A stretch of 64,000 nucleotides of DNA, from assembly GCA_000597885.1 (NCBI GenBank), contig CP004371.1, positions 2,558,501-2,622,500 on the forward strand. Direction: 5' to 3'. This document shows positions 16,194 through 25,311 of the stretch, piece by piece; the first letter of the stretch is position 1, and the number at the start of each line of letters is the position of its first letter. The notes below the pieces were generated by a model. The model was not told the DNA's origin and made no database searches. It was given only the letters and a program-made list of their open reading frames with translations. The stretch is from Flammeovirgaceae bacterium 311. GTDB taxonomy: Bacteria; Bacteroidota; Bacteroidia; Cytophagales; Cyclobacteriaceae. A program made the position numbers and the translations under genes.

Positions 16194-18638
16194 ATGAAAA
16201 TTTCTTATAACTGGCTCCGCCAGTATATCGATATACAAGAGTCGCCGGAAGAAATAGCCCGGCTGCTTACCTCCTCGGGCCTGGAGGTGGAAAGTGTTGA
16301 AAAACAGGAAGGAGTGCCGGGCGGCCTGCAGGGCATTGTAGTAGGCGAGGTGCTTACTCGTGAGCAACACCCTAATGCCGACCGGCTTAGCCTGACCACC
16401 GTTGATATTGGCGGGGGTGAAGTAGTGCCCATTGTATGTGGCGCTGCTAATGTAGCAGCCGGCCAGAAAGTTGTAGTGGCCACTGTTGGCGCTACCCTCT
16501 ATCCTACCGCCGGCGAGCCTTTTCAGATTAAAAAAGCGAAAATAAGAGGCGAAGCATCGGAAGGCATGATATGTGCCGAAGACGAAATTGGCCTGGGCAC
16601 CTCCCATGCCGGCATCATGGTGCTGGATACGCAGCTGCCCAACGGCACCCCTGCTGCCGAGTATTTTAACCTGAAGGACGACTATCTCTTTGAAATAGGC
16701 CTGACCCCCAACCGTTCTGATGCCGCCTCGCACATAGGTGTGGCGCGTGATTTAAGAGCGCTGCTGAACCGCTCTGTGCAGTGGCCCGATGTATCAGGTT
16801 TTGCCGTAGATAACCACAAGCGCAACATTGAGGTAGAGGTACAAAACCCCGAAGCATGCCCCCGCTACTCCGGTATCACCATAAGCGGTGTAAAAGTACA
16901 GGAATCGCCCGAGTGGCTGAAGGAACGCCTGCAAAGCATAGGGCTGGAGCCCATTAACAATGTAGTTGATGTAACCAACTTTGTGCTGCACGAGCTGGGC
17001 CAGCCCCTGCATGCCTTCGATGCCGATAAAATACGCGGCGGCAAAGTGGTGGTGCGTTACCTGGCGGCCGGCACCGTATTCCGCACCCTCGATCAGAAAG
17101 ACCGTAAGCTGCAGGAGCAGGACCTGATGATCTGCGATGCCGAAGGTGGTATGTGCATTGGTGGTGTATTTGGCGGCATGGAAAGCGGCATTACCGGGAG
17201 CACGCAAAGTGTGTTCCTGGAAAGTGCTTATTTCTCGCCGGACTGGATCAGGCGTACGGCACAGTACCACGCCCTAAAAACAGATGCCTCTTTCCGTTTT
17301 GAGCGTGGCACCGACCCTAATGTCACAGTATATGCCCTGAAGCGGGCAGCCCTGCTTATTAAAGAAGTAACCGGCGGCGAAATAAGCTCTGATATTGCTG
17401 ATTTTTACCCGCAGCCTGTGGAAGATTTTAGGATAGCAGTACGCTGGAAAAAACTGCACGAGCTTATTGGCCACCCCATTCCGGAAGCTGAGGTGAGAAC
17501 CATCCTCTATAACCTGGATATACAGCTGCAGGACGAAACTGCAGAAGGCTTTACCGCCACAGTGCCTCCTTACCGTGTAGATGTGCAACGCCCTGCCGAC
17601 ATTGTGGAAGAGGTGCTGCGCATTTACGGCCTCGACAACATACCAATGCCGGCCGGCCTTAGCAGCAGCTACCTGGCTGAATTCCCGAAAACGGACGAGA
17701 ATATTCTGCGCCAGGAAGCTTCTGCCCTGCTGGCAGCCAACGGCTACCTGGAGGTTATGACCAACTCCCTTACCAGTCCTGAATTTGCCCGCAAAAGCGA
17801 TTTCCTGGAAGAAGAGAAAAATGTAGAAATTCTTAACAAGCTAAGCGAAGACCTGGGGGTAATGCGCCAGACGCTGCTCTATAGCGGACTGGAGGTAATA
17901 GCGCACAATATTAACCACCGGCAGCGCGATCTGAAGCTGTTTGAATTTGGAAAAACCTATCAGAAAATTAATAACAAATACCAGGAGCACAAGTATGTGG
18001 GAATGTGGATAACCGGACATGCCGAAGGGGAGCATTACCTGCAGGAAGCCCGCCCTGTGGCCTACCACGACCTGCGCCTGGCTATTGAGCTGTTACTCAA
18101 CCGTTTCGGAATAAATGATATTTATCCACAAGTTATTCACGAGCGAGAATTTGCCTACGGGCTGGAAATTGTGTATAATGGTAGGAAAATTGGTGGGGCT
18201 TTTGCCAAACAACCTCTTGTACGCCTTGGTAAGGTAAAACCAGCACTGGCAACACTTGCCGGAGTAAAGCAGGAGGTGTTTTGGGCAGAAGTAAACTGGG
18301 TTCTGCTGCTGCAGCTCTCGGGCATACAGGAAACGGTGTACAAACCGGTTTCCCGCTTTCCGGAAGTAAGGCGCGACCTCTCGCTTGTGCTGGATAAAGG
18401 GGCTACCTTTAACCAGATTCAGGAGATTACCCGCAAGGCCGAAAGTACACTGATTAAGCGCATTAGTGTTTTTGATGTGTACGAAGGAGACAAAATAGAG
18501 GCAGGCAAAAAGGCTTATGCCTTAAGTTTTATACTTCAGGACGAAGACAAAACACTGACCGATAAGGTGATAGATAAAACAATGCAGCGGCTAATGGCTG
18601 CTTTTGAAAAAGAACTTGGTGCTTATATTCGAAAATAG
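16194..18638 (+). CDS. pheT: Phenylalanine--tRNA ligase beta subunit
   Basis: The beta chain of the alpha2-beta2 synthetase that charges tRNA-Phe. The 814-residue protein has the expected order: N-terminal EMAP-like tRNA-binding domain (about 40-155, with HPNADRL), B3/4 editing domain with the PxxxxVDVTN pattern (PINNVVDVTNFV), B5 domain, core, and the C-terminal anticodon-binding FDX-ACB domain (FPEVRRDLSLVLD). Length is normal. It is followed after 6 bases by a coiled-coil gene and zapA, an arrangement common in Bacteroidota. pheS is not adjacent. Confidence 0.98.
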   Translation: MKISYNWLRQYIDIQESPEEIARLLTSSGLEVESVEKQEGVPGGLQGIVVGEVLTREQHPNADRLSLTTVDIGGGEVVPIVCGAANVAAGQKVVVATVGATLYPTAGEPFQIKKAKIRGEASEGMICAEDEIGLGTSHAGIMVLDTQLPNGTPAAEYFNLKDDYLFEIGLTPNRSDAASHIGVARDLRALLNRSVQWPDVSGFAVDNHKRNIEVEVQNPEACPRYSGITISGVKVQESPEWLKERLQSIGLEPINNVVDVTNFVLHELGQPLHAFDADKIRGGKVVVRYLAAGTVFRTLDQKDRKLQEQDLMICDAEGGMCIGGVFGGMESGITGSTQSVFLESAYFSPDWIRRTAQYHALKTDASFRFERGTDPNVTVYALKRAALLIKEVTGGEISSDIADFYPQPVEDFRIAVRWKKLHELIGHPIPEAEVRTILYNLDIQLQDETAEGFTATVPPYRVDVQRPADIVEEVLRIYGLDNIPMPAGLSSSYLAEFPKTDENILRQEASALLAANGYLEVMTNSLTSPEFARKSDFLEEEKNVEILNKLSEDLGVMRQTLLYSGLEVIAHNINHRQRDLKLFEFGKTYQKINNKYQEHKYVGMWITGHAEGEHYLQEARPVAYHDLRLAIELLLNRFGINDIYPQVIHEREFAYGLEIVYNGRKIGGAFAKQPLVRLGKVKPALATLAGVKQEVFWAEVNWVLLLQLSGIQETVYKPVSRFPEVRRDLSLVLDKGATFNQIQEITRKAESTLIKRISVFDVYEGDKIEAGKKAYALSFILQDEDKTLTDKVIDKTMQRLMAAFEKELGAYIRK

Positions 18639-18644
18639 CAACGC

Positions 18645-18941
18645 ATGGAGCGGGAGACACTGGAGAAAAAATTAGCCACCCTGGAGCGAAAGCTAAGGCT
18701 GCTGCTCAATGAGCACCAAAACCTGCAGCTGGAAGTAAGCCGTCTTCAGGAAGAGAACGGTGAGATGAAAAAAATTCTCAGGGCTAAAGACGAACAGGTT
18801 GAAGGATTCAAAAACAAAGTAACTATAAATAAAATTGCGAGTTCAGTAACAGCCGACGAAGGCGAATCTGCTGAGATAAAGCAAAAACTAAGCGAGTATA
18901 TCAAGAAAATAGATTTGTGCATCGCGCACTTGAGCGAATAG
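18645..18941 (+). CDS. Coiled-coil protein upstream of zapA
   Basis: The 98-residue protein is almost wholly alpha-helical; residues 1-55 show heptad leucines (LEKKLATLERKLRLLLNEHQ), predicting a coiled coil, and the C-terminus is another short helix. It lies 6 bases after pheT and 15 before zapA, so all are probably on one mRNA. Position and shape suggest a cell-division accessory protein, in the manner of ZapB, but I see no sequence that proves this. Confidence 0.75.
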   Translation: MERETLEKKLATLERKLRLLLNEHQNLQLEVSRLQEENGEMKKILRAKDEQVEGFKNKVTINKIASSVTADEGESAEIKQKLSEYIKKIDLCIAHLSE

Positions 18942-18956
18942 TTCTAAATCAGGATT

Positions 18957-19244
18957 ATGGGAGAACTTTCGATAAGGATAAAAATAGGCGACCGGGAATA
19001 CCCTATGAAGGTAAGTGCCGCCGAAGAAGAGAAGGTACGCAGGGCCGGAAAGCTCATCAATGAAAAGATGCGTGAGTACACTGCCCGTTTTGGCCTTCAT
19101 GACAAGCAGGACCTGCTTGCCATGGTTGCGTTTGATTGTATCGTGGAGCGTTTTGAAACAGAATCGAAAACAGGCTCTGCAGACGACGAGACCATTAGCA
19201 ACAAGCTTGACCATTTAAACAGTCTGCTAAGCCAGGTATTGTAG
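18957..19244 (+). CDS. zapA: Cell division protein ZapA
   Basis: ZapA binds FtsZ and bundles its filaments at midcell. The 95-residue protein has the N-terminal globular part with IKIGDREYPMKVSAAEEEKVRRAGKLINEKM, matching the ZapA family, then a C-terminal helix for the dimeric coiled coil. It follows the coiled-coil gene and precedes rny, a common Bacteroidota arrangement. Confidence 0.9.
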   Translation: MGELSIRIKIGDREYPMKVSAAEEEKVRRAGKLINEKMREYTARFGLHDKQDLLAMVAFDCIVERFETESKTGSADDETISNKLDHLNSLLSQVL

Positions 19245-19328
19245 CACCCTATTATTCCTTTATCAGAAGAATACCAGTACATCCACTAGCTTATTTATTG
19301 CCTCACTCCAGGTTCACTAACAGGGGCT

Positions 19329-19362
19329 GTTAAAATTATAAACCCCCATAAATAATTTTAAC
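19329..19362 (+). promoter_or_regulatory. Hairpin in the leader of rny
   Basis: A perfect 11-bp AT-rich stem gttaaaattat/ataattttaac (19329-19339 with 19352-19362) with a 12-base C-rich loop ends 10 bases before the rny start codon. There is no T-run, so it is not a terminator; it could occlude or shape the ribosome-binding region. Confidence 0.5.
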
Positions 19363-19372
19363 AAATACCACA

Positions 19373-20935
19373 ATGGAGTACATATACGTCCTGCTAACGG
19401 CCATTATTGCGCTGGTAGCAGGGATCTTTATCGGGCGCATGCTCTTGCAGCGCATATACCAGCAACAGGAAAGCGAAGCCCGCGAAAAAGCGGCGTTAAT
19501 CGTTAAGGAAGCTGAAACCAAGAGTGAAAGCATCATGAAAGAACGGATGCTGCAGTCTAAGGAAAAGTACCTCAACCTGAAAACTGAGTTTGAGAAAGAA
19601 GTAAACAAGAAGAAGACAATTCTTACCCAGAACGAAGCAAAGCTTAAACAACGCGAGCAGCAAATAAAACAGCAGCAGGAAAAAGTAAGCCGCCGCGAAG
19701 CAGAGCTTGAAAAACTTAAAACTGATTTAGACGAACAGACCGAGCTGGCCAAACGCCGCCGCGAGGAAGCTGAAAAGCTGAAAGAGCAGCAGATCTCCAT
19801 CCTGGAAAAAGCTGCCAACCTAACAGCCGAAGATGCCCGTAATCAGCTCATCAGCACCCTGGAGGAAGAAGCCCGCACCAAAGCTTCTGCCAACATCAAA
19901 GATATTATTGAAGAGGCCAAGCTTACTGCTACCAAAGAAGCTAAAAAGGTAGTACTGGAAACCATTCAGCGTACTGCTACCGAGCATGCAATTGAAAACT
20001 GCGTAAGCGTATTCAACATCGAAAGTGACGATATTAAAGGCAAGATCATTGGCCGTGAGGGTCGTAACATACGCGCCCTTGAGGCTGCCACCGGTGTGGA
20101 GATCATTGTGGACGATACTCCGGAAGCAATCATCATCAGTGGATTTGACCCCGTGCGCCGTGAAATAGCCCGCCTCTCGCTGCACCGCCTGGTGCAGGAT
20201 GGCCGTATTCACCCTGCGCGTATCGAAGAGGTGGTAGCCAAAACCACCAAGAATATTGAAGATGAGATCATAGAAATTGGCGAGCGTACTGCAATCGATT
20301 TGGGTGTGCATGGACTGCACCCGGAACTGATTAAAATGGTAGGCCGCATGCGTTTCCGCTCCAGCTACGGCCAAAACCTGCTGCAGCACAGCCGCGAGGC
20401 AGCCAAGCTTTGCGCCACCATGGCCGCCGAGTTAGGGCTTAATGCTAAGCTTGCCAAACGCGCAGGCCTGCTGCACGATATTGGCAAGGTATGGCCGGAG
20501 GAGCCAGAGCTGCCGCACGCGATCCTTGGCATGCAGCTGGCAGAGAAATACAAGGAGAATCCGGAGGTATGCAATGCCATTGGTGCTCACCACGATGAGA
20601 TTGAGATGACTTCCATGCTATCTCCCATTGTGCAGGCATGCGATGCGATCAGTGGCTCACGCCCCGGCGCCCGCCGCGAGGTAATGGAAAGCTACATACA
20701 GCGTTTGCGCGATCTGGAGACCCTGGCCCTTAACTTTGATGGCGTGCAGAAGTGCTACGCCATACAGGCCGGACGTGAGTTGCGGGTAATGGTAGATGCT
20801 GAAAATGTATCGGATGAAGTGGCCAGCAGGCTGTCTTTCGATATCTCACAGAAGATTGAGCAGGACATGCAGTATCCGGGCCAGATCAAAATTACCGTAA
20901 TCCGCGAAATGCGCTCTGTAGCCTACGCGAAGTAA
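19373..20935 (+). CDS. rny: Ribonuclease Y
   Basis: A membrane-anchored endoribonuclease that starts mRNA decay. The 520-residue protein has an N-terminal transmembrane helix ([17 protein letters not shown]), a long charged coiled coil (about 25-200), a KH RNA-binding domain with [15 protein letters not shown]-like [13 protein letters not shown], and an HD domain with LLHDIGK and HHDE. The architecture and length are typical. The start at 19373 gives the proper membrane anchor. Its leader carries a perfect hairpin, and a terminator follows. Confidence 0.98.
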   Translation: MEYIYVLLTAIIALVAGIFIGRMLLQRIYQQQESEAREKAALIVKEAETKSESIMKERMLQSKEKYLNLKTEFEKEVNKKKTILTQNEAKLKQREQQIKQQQEKVSRREAELEKLKTDLDEQTELAKRRREEAEKLKEQQISILEKAANLTAEDARNQLISTLEEEARTKASANIKDIIEEAKLTATKEAKKVVLETIQRTATEHAIENCVSVFNIESDDIKGKIIGREGRNIRALEAATGVEIIVDDTPEAIIISGFDPVRREIARLSLHRLVQDGRIHPARIEEVVAKTTKNIEDEIIEIGERTAIDLGVHGLHPELIKMVGRMRFRSSYGQNLLQHSREAAKLCATMAAELGLNAKLAKRAGLLHDIGKVWPEEPELPHAILGMQLAEKYKENPEVCNAIGAHHDEIEMTSMLSPIVQACDAISGSRPGARREVMESYIQRLRDLETLALNFDGVQKCYAIQAGRELRVMVDAENVSDEVASRLSFDISQKIEQDMQYPGQIKITVIREMRSVAYAK

Positions 20936-20965
20936 TTGATTCTACAGCAACAGCTTTAAAAATAG

Positions 20966-20995
20966 AGCGCAGCTCCCAAGGGCTGCGCTTTTTCT
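20966..20995. terminator. Terminator between rny and the CarboxypepD-like gene
   Basis: An 8-bp stem agcgcagc/gctgcgct (20966-20973 with 20982-20989) is followed by a T-run on the plus strand; A-rich sequence on its left lets it act also for the convergent minus-strand gene. The same stem recurs at 21825-21850. Confidence 0.85.
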
Positions 20996-21033
20996 TTGAA
21001 CGCCTGTTACTGGCCAGGGCGCTTCCTGAAACA

Positions 21034-21795
21034 CTAGTTGCTGTTCACCATTTTCCTGATCTTCCACCATAGCTTTTCCGGGAATGTCTGCTGTTTGATA
21101 TGCACCGCAACCATGCCTGCAGTTACTGTTACGGTACCACGAATGTCTTGTGCCATGGCACATACAGAAGGTGCCATTTCTACAATCAGCACTTCTTTCC
21201 AGCTGCTTTTTACAAGCGTTAGGGAGTCGTAGCCCAGGCTCTCAAATTTCAGCGCATTTACAGATATGAGGTCCTGATAAAGCAATTCGAAATCACCCTG
21301 CTGGTCTGTGACTGCCAGGGTATTCGCTCCATCTGACACCACCACACCCGCCATAGGGATTCCTGTTTCAGCATCCAGCACACTCCCTTTCAGTTTACTG
21401 ATCAGCGACTCTCCGGGTTTGATGCGCTCCAGCCTGAGTAACTGCTGCCCTGAATCAGTAGTTTTATGCGGATGTTGCTGCGTAAGCGGTTTTGTCTGCT
21501 GTGAAAATGCCAGCCCTGGCACCCCTATTCCGACCATTGCTGCTATTAACCACTTTTTCCAGACAGGGACAGCTGCTACATAACCATATGGCTGTTCCAG
21601 CTGTACTTCTCTAAAGCGGCCACATACCGGCTCTTTTGGCCTATTAAAGAATTCCCTGATCTCCCGATCAGACATGGCAGTGAAATCCACCACCTCTTTC
21701 CGGCAGCTGCTGCAATAAGCACCCTTGCCTGTAGGGGTCATGTTATTCCATTCTTCGGAACAGGGCCGGGGTATGCTTAGCTGAAATTCTTTCAT
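21034..21795 (-). CDS. Membrane protein with Cys-rich N-terminus and carboxypeptidase D-like regulatory domain
   Basis: The 253-residue protein has three parts. Residues 1-60 hold Cys12, Cys28, Cys31 and Cys58 in a zinc-ribbon-like spacing with the phylum-typical phrase WNNMTPTGKGAYCSSCRKEVVDFT. A hydrophobic helix follows (about 80-97, WLIAAMVGIGVPGLAF). The outer part is a CarboxypepD_reg/CNA-B-like beta-sandwich (KGSVLDAETGIPMAGVVVSDG...TDQQGDFEL). This predicts a cytoplasmic metal-binding or redox head and a periplasmic beta-sandwich. Function is unknown. It is flanked by two nearly identical terminator hairpins in opposite orientation. Confidence 0.75.
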   Translation of the reverse strand: MKEFQLSIPRPCSEEWNNMTPTGKGAYCSSCRKEVVDFTAMSDREIREFFNRPKEPVCGRFREVQLEQPYGYVAAVPVWKKWLIAAMVGIGVPGLAFSQQTKPLTQQHPHKTTDSGQQLLRLERIKPGESLISKLKGSVLDAETGIPMAGVVVSDGANTLAVTDQQGDFELLYQDLISVNALKFESLGYDSLTLVKSSWKEVLIVEMAPSVCAMAQDIRGTVTVTAGMVAVHIKQQTFPEKLWWKIRKMVNSN

Positions 21796-21819
21796 AGTAA
21801 AAGATACACACTTTTGAAC

Positions 21820-21850
21820 AAAAAAGCGCAGCCCCTTTCAGAGCTGCGCT
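21820..21850 (-). terminator. Terminator of the DUF5723/PD40-OmpA operon
   Basis: On the minus strand the stem agcgcagc/gctgcgct (21850-21843 with 21832-21825) is followed by a run of T. It lies 20 bases after the stop of the OmpA-family gene. Confidence 0.88.
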
Positions 21851-21870
21851 TTGGTTATAGTGGAACGAGT

Positions 21871-23937
21871 TTAATTCTTGATCTCCAGGATCGTGAATTC
21901 TACCCTGCGGTTGCGGCTGCGGCCTTCTTCCGTTTTATTATCGGCTTCCGGCTTGGTGCTGCCATAACCTCTGGAGGTTAAGCGATCGGATGCAATACCC
22001 TTACCGGTAATGTATTTTGCCACTGCACCTGCACGGTCGGCAGAAAGCTTGTTGTTGAGTGCAGCGGTACCTTTGTTATCGGTATGGCCTGCAATTTCTA
22101 TTTTCATATTGGGATTTTCCTGCAGAAAAGTAACCACCCTGTCCAGCTCTGTGAAAGACTCCGGCTTAAGGGTAGATTTCGCATTCTCAAAGAAAACATT
22201 GTTCAGGCGGATAGACTGGCCAACCTCTACCGGCGCCAGGTACAGGTCTTTGTAAACTTTTATCTGCTTTTCTTCCTGCGAGAGATCAATCGTTTCGGTA
22301 ATAGGATAGTAACCCTCTGCCTTGGCACTTAGGGAATAGGTATTTCCCAGCGCAAGCGGTACAGCATAAGTGCCCAGTGTATCAATAATTGTCAGCTGCA
22401 GGGTATCGTTGAGCATCACCTGAACAGGAACACCAGCCGGGAAGGTTTTACCGGTTTTACGGTCCAGCAGGCGGCCCTGCACCGTGGCAGTGTTTACTTT
22501 GCTGGCGTAAAGATCTCTGCTGATTACCTGGTATGCCTTTACCTTATCCAGCAGCAGGGGCTGTTCTTCCGTTTTGTGACCTTTTGCCTGCACCTGCAGC
22601 TTGTAATTTTGACCATAAGGTACCCATAGGGCATATTCTCCTGTTTTGGCATTCACCACCAGCGAATCCGGCTCTTTGCCATTCACCATGATGCGTGCAT
22701 TAGCTTCTGCCGGGAATGGTGCAAGCGTACTGCGCTCAAGTAATTTTCCCTGCACTTTAACCACTGTCCAGGGAGTGAAGTAAAGGTCAAGTTTGGTTTC
22801 TGTATATTCATACAGACTATCGGCTTCTACAGTTACCGGATCGGCATCGTAATTCGCCAGCTGCGGCTTAAGCTGATATTTTTTTCCCAGCGGCAGCTTC
22901 ATGGTGTAGGTACCATCTTCATTTACCATCAGCGAATTCTCCAGGGAATCATTTGCGTAAAGGGTAACACCAGAAAGATTGGTAATGGGCAGATTGGTCT
23001 TTTTGTTGATCACCTGACCGGATACCACGATAAAGGGGTTTTCTTCAAACAGCTTGATGGTGTAAAGATCAGGATTGGAATTTTTATCGGCTCTTGCCGA
23101 GTACCATGCCTGACTTCCTTTTATATTAGTGCGGAAGTAAGATTCCCAGTTAGCAGAGTTAATGCTGCTTAGCGGCTGTGGCTCCGACCATTTGCGCCAG
23201 CTTTCGTCCAGGCGCTCTGCCACCCACACATCAAAGTTGCCAGACTTATTGCTGCTGTAATAGAGCTTTTGTCCATCGGCCGAAGCAAAAGGGGCATGCT
23301 GGGCACTTCCCTGCTTGATCTTTATCTTTTTAGGTCTTCCATAATGGCCCGGCTCTTTCTCACGACTTACATACAGCCTGCTTTTTTTGCCGTTGTACTT
23401 CCTCGAGAAGCTCATAAGGATGTGTCTGCCATCGGGTGTCAGGTAAGCAGTGGTATACAGGCCCCTGTTCTTTCTATGGAATTTAGAGAGCGACAAAGTT
23501 TTAGGTGTTTCCCACTCTCCTGCTGAAGTGCGGCGTACGAGGGAGAAACCACGCTTCTTCCAGAAATCGCCGTCCTTGTTGTAGCGGCCCTGAATCAGTA
23601 CGGCAGAACCATCCTGTGTAAAGGCCCATACAGCATTGTAGCGGCCAATATTAAGCTCTGGAACACGAACTGCCTCAGACCAGGTGCCATCTTCGCCACG
23701 TTTGCTGTACCATACATCTTCACTGTCTTTTGCACCGAAGCCATTCTGAGGGTGGTTAGCTCTTACAAAGAACAACTCATTCCCATCTGGCGACAGCACC
23801 GGGTTTAATTCCGCATAGACACTATTGATGGCTTCTCCGACCTTTTGAGGTGCAAAGTTTGCCTGGGCATGCGCAGCTCCGCTGATGGACAACAGCAGGA
23901 GTACTGTGCTATATAAATGCTTAAAAGAGAAATTCAT
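21871..23937 (-). CDS. PD40 beta-propeller / CarboxypepD-repeat / OmpA-family protein
   Basis: The 688-residue envelope protein has a signal peptide ending at AHA-QA (about residue 25) and no lipobox. PD40/WD40-like propeller repeats follow (about 40-310, e.g. NPVLSPDGNELFFV and YSARADKNSNPDLY), then three carboxypeptidase-like sandwich repeats starting VSGQVINKKT, VQGKLLERST and VQGRLLDRKT. The C-terminal OmpA domain (about 570-688) carries the peptidoglycan-binding pattern GHTDNKG...LSADRAGAV...NRRVEF. The layout resembles PorE of the type IX secretion system without its TPR part. It starts 3 bases after the DUF5723 barrel gene, so the two products probably work as a pair linking outer membrane and cell wall. 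Confidence 0.88.
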   Translation of the reverse strand: MNFSFKHLYSTVLLLLSISGAAHAQANFAPQKVGEAINSVYAELNPVLSPDGNELFFVRANHPQNGFGAKDSEDVWYSKRGEDGTWSEAVRVPELNIGRYNAVWAFTQDGSAVLIQGRYNKDGDFWKKRGFSLVRRTSAGEWETPKTLSLSKFHRKNRGLYTTAYLTPDGRHILMSFSRKYNGKKSRLYVSREKEPGHYGRPKKIKIKQGSAQHAPFASADGQKLYYSSNKSGNFDVWVAERLDESWRKWSEPQPLSSINSANWESYFRTNIKGSQAWYSARADKNSNPDLYTIKLFEENPFIVVSGQVINKKTNLPITNLSGVTLYANDSLENSLMVNEDGTYTMKLPLGKKYQLKPQLANYDADPVTVEADSLYEYTETKLDLYFTPWTVVKVQGKLLERSTLAPFPAEANARIMVNGKEPDSLVVNAKTGEYALWVPYGQNYKLQVQAKGHKTEEQPLLLDKVKAYQVISRDLYASKVNTATVQGRLLDRKTGKTFPAGVPVQVMLNDTLQLTIIDTLGTYAVPLALGNTYSLSAKAEGYYPITETIDLSQEEKQIKVYKDLYLAPVEVGQSIRLNNVFFENAKSTLKPESFTELDRVVTFLQENPNMKIEIAGHTDNKGTAALNNKLSADRAGAVAKYITGKGIASDRLTSRGYGSTKPEADNKTEEGRSRNRRVEFTILEIKN

Positions 23938-23940
23938 GGA

Positions 23941-25311
23941 TTAATAAGGAAGCTTAGTAGGTTTTTTGATTGTTCCGAATACCAGGTTCAAACCGGCCCT
24001 TACGTTTACATTTTTGGCATTTTTATAATCGATGCCCCCCAGCACGTTGTCGCTTACCACGTACAGCTGGAATGGTGTGAGCCGGAAGCTAAACCCGGCA
24101 CCTACGTTTGAGTAAGAACCATTAATGGCAGTATAGCTAAGGGAGGTTCCTAACCTGCGACCCCATTCTTTATTGATGGCTGCCGTAAATCCCGGCAAAA
24201 ATCTGCCTTTGTACATCTGGCTGAAAAAGATACCGGAAGCATGTACACTGCGGTGAAGCTCATAAGTGATGTTTAAGTAGCTTTTAACAGGCAAACCCGT
24301 GCGGTAGCTGCCTATAGCCTTATCCTGTGGTTCAAAATATTTGGCTACACTATCGGCAAATGCCTCGGCCCTGTAGTTATCTTCATTCAGGCTTCCCTCA
24401 TCAAGATTCTGAAAAGTAGTACTTGCTCTTTTTATGCTGTACTCGCGGGCACCGTTCTTCCAGTTAATGGTGCCAAGATCCAGAATACCCAAACCAAGCT
24501 GCATTTTATCTGTAAGCTGGTAGGTAGCACCAAGATCTGCCGCCCAACCGCTATTGCCTCCAATAAGATCCATTATATCACTGTAACTAGTGATTTCTTC
24601 ATACTTTTCTGACTCGTCATCTTCTGCTTCTAAGTCATAACCTGCCGTATAAGCAAGCATACTACCTTCCAGCTGCAGCAAACCTTCAGATGGTCTGGAT
24701 TTTAGGGTCATATCCAAATGTTCGGTATGCACATTCGCAAGGCCGGTTAACCTTTTGATATTAGCCCCTACTGTAAGCTTTTGGTTCACTACATAAGATG
24801 CTCCAAAGGAATTTTCCAGATAACCCATTGCCTGCACCGAAGGCGCAAGTGTTATAGAATTGCTCGTCTTTAAGAATTGTTCATCTGCCAGCAAAGCCAA
24901 CCCCCGTGGCAGCATTATCTGCGATACTACTTTAGTACTTAAGCGGTAACGCAGGTATAAACGTGCATTTGCACGAACTCCCACAGATAAAAGATCTACC
25001 TGGGCACCTCCCGTAAACCAGTTCTGATCCTTCATCTTTGCCCGTAAATCCAGCAAAGATCTTCCTGAAAAGTCATCTTCGAGTTTCAGCTCCTCAACCT
25101 GCTGATAGGAAAGGCTATTACTGCCTCCATAGCCTGCTACTGATGAAATTCCCGGCAGGCCCAGATAAAAGGTTTGGGTAGGCACAAAGGCCGGATTGGT
25201 ATAGCCTGCCTGTGGCAGGCTTCGCATGGTACTTAGGGTTGTTTCCTGCTGCGCACTCGCCCAACCCATTGCGCTTAGGCACAAGGTAAGAACTAAGTAA
25301 AATTGTTTCAT
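23941..25311 (-). CDS. DUF5723 family outer-membrane protein
   Basis: The 456-residue protein has a signal peptide (cleavage after ASA, about residue 20), the N-terminal phrase GYTNPAFVPTQTFYLGLP and a long run of alternating beta-strands, with a C-terminal strand region, as expected of an outer-membrane barrel. The family is DUF5723, found in Bacteroidota; the NPA phrase near the N-terminus is like that of PorP/SprF barrels. It is the first gene of an operon with the PD40-OmpA gene 3 bases downstream. A consensus promoter element lies about 80 bases upstream. Confidence 0.82.
   Translation of the reverse strand: MKQFYLVLTLCLSAMGWASAQQETTLSTMRSLPQAGYTNPAFVPTQTFYLGLPGISSVAGYGGSNSLSYQQVEELKLEDDFSGRSLLDLRAKMKDQNWFTGGAQVDLLSVGVRANARLYLRYRLSTKVVSQIMLPRGLALLADEQFLKTSNSITLAPSVQAMGYLENSFGASYVVNQKLTVGANIKRLTGLANVHTEHLDMTLKSRPSEGLLQLEGSMLAYTAGYDLEAEDDESEKYEEITSYSDIMDLIGGNSGWAADLGATYQLTDKMQLGLGILDLGTINWKNGAREYSIKRASTTFQNLDEGSLNEDNYRAEAFADSVAKYFEPQDKAIGSYRTGLPVKSYLNITYELHRSVHASGIFFSQMYKGRFLPGFTAAINKEWGRRLGTSLSYTAINGSYSNVGAGFSFRLTPFQLYVVSDNVLGGIDYKNAKNVNVRAGLNLVFGTIKKPTKLPY

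Noticed and set aside
18122-18140. DnaA-box-like TTATCCACA in pheT
   Set aside because: A single match inside a well-conserved coding region, expected by chance.
19245-19372. Possible 6S RNA between zapA and rny
   Set aside because: In proteobacteria 6S RNA lies beside zapA, but this gap is only 128 bases and I see no long bulged helix; only the short hairpin before rny is clear.
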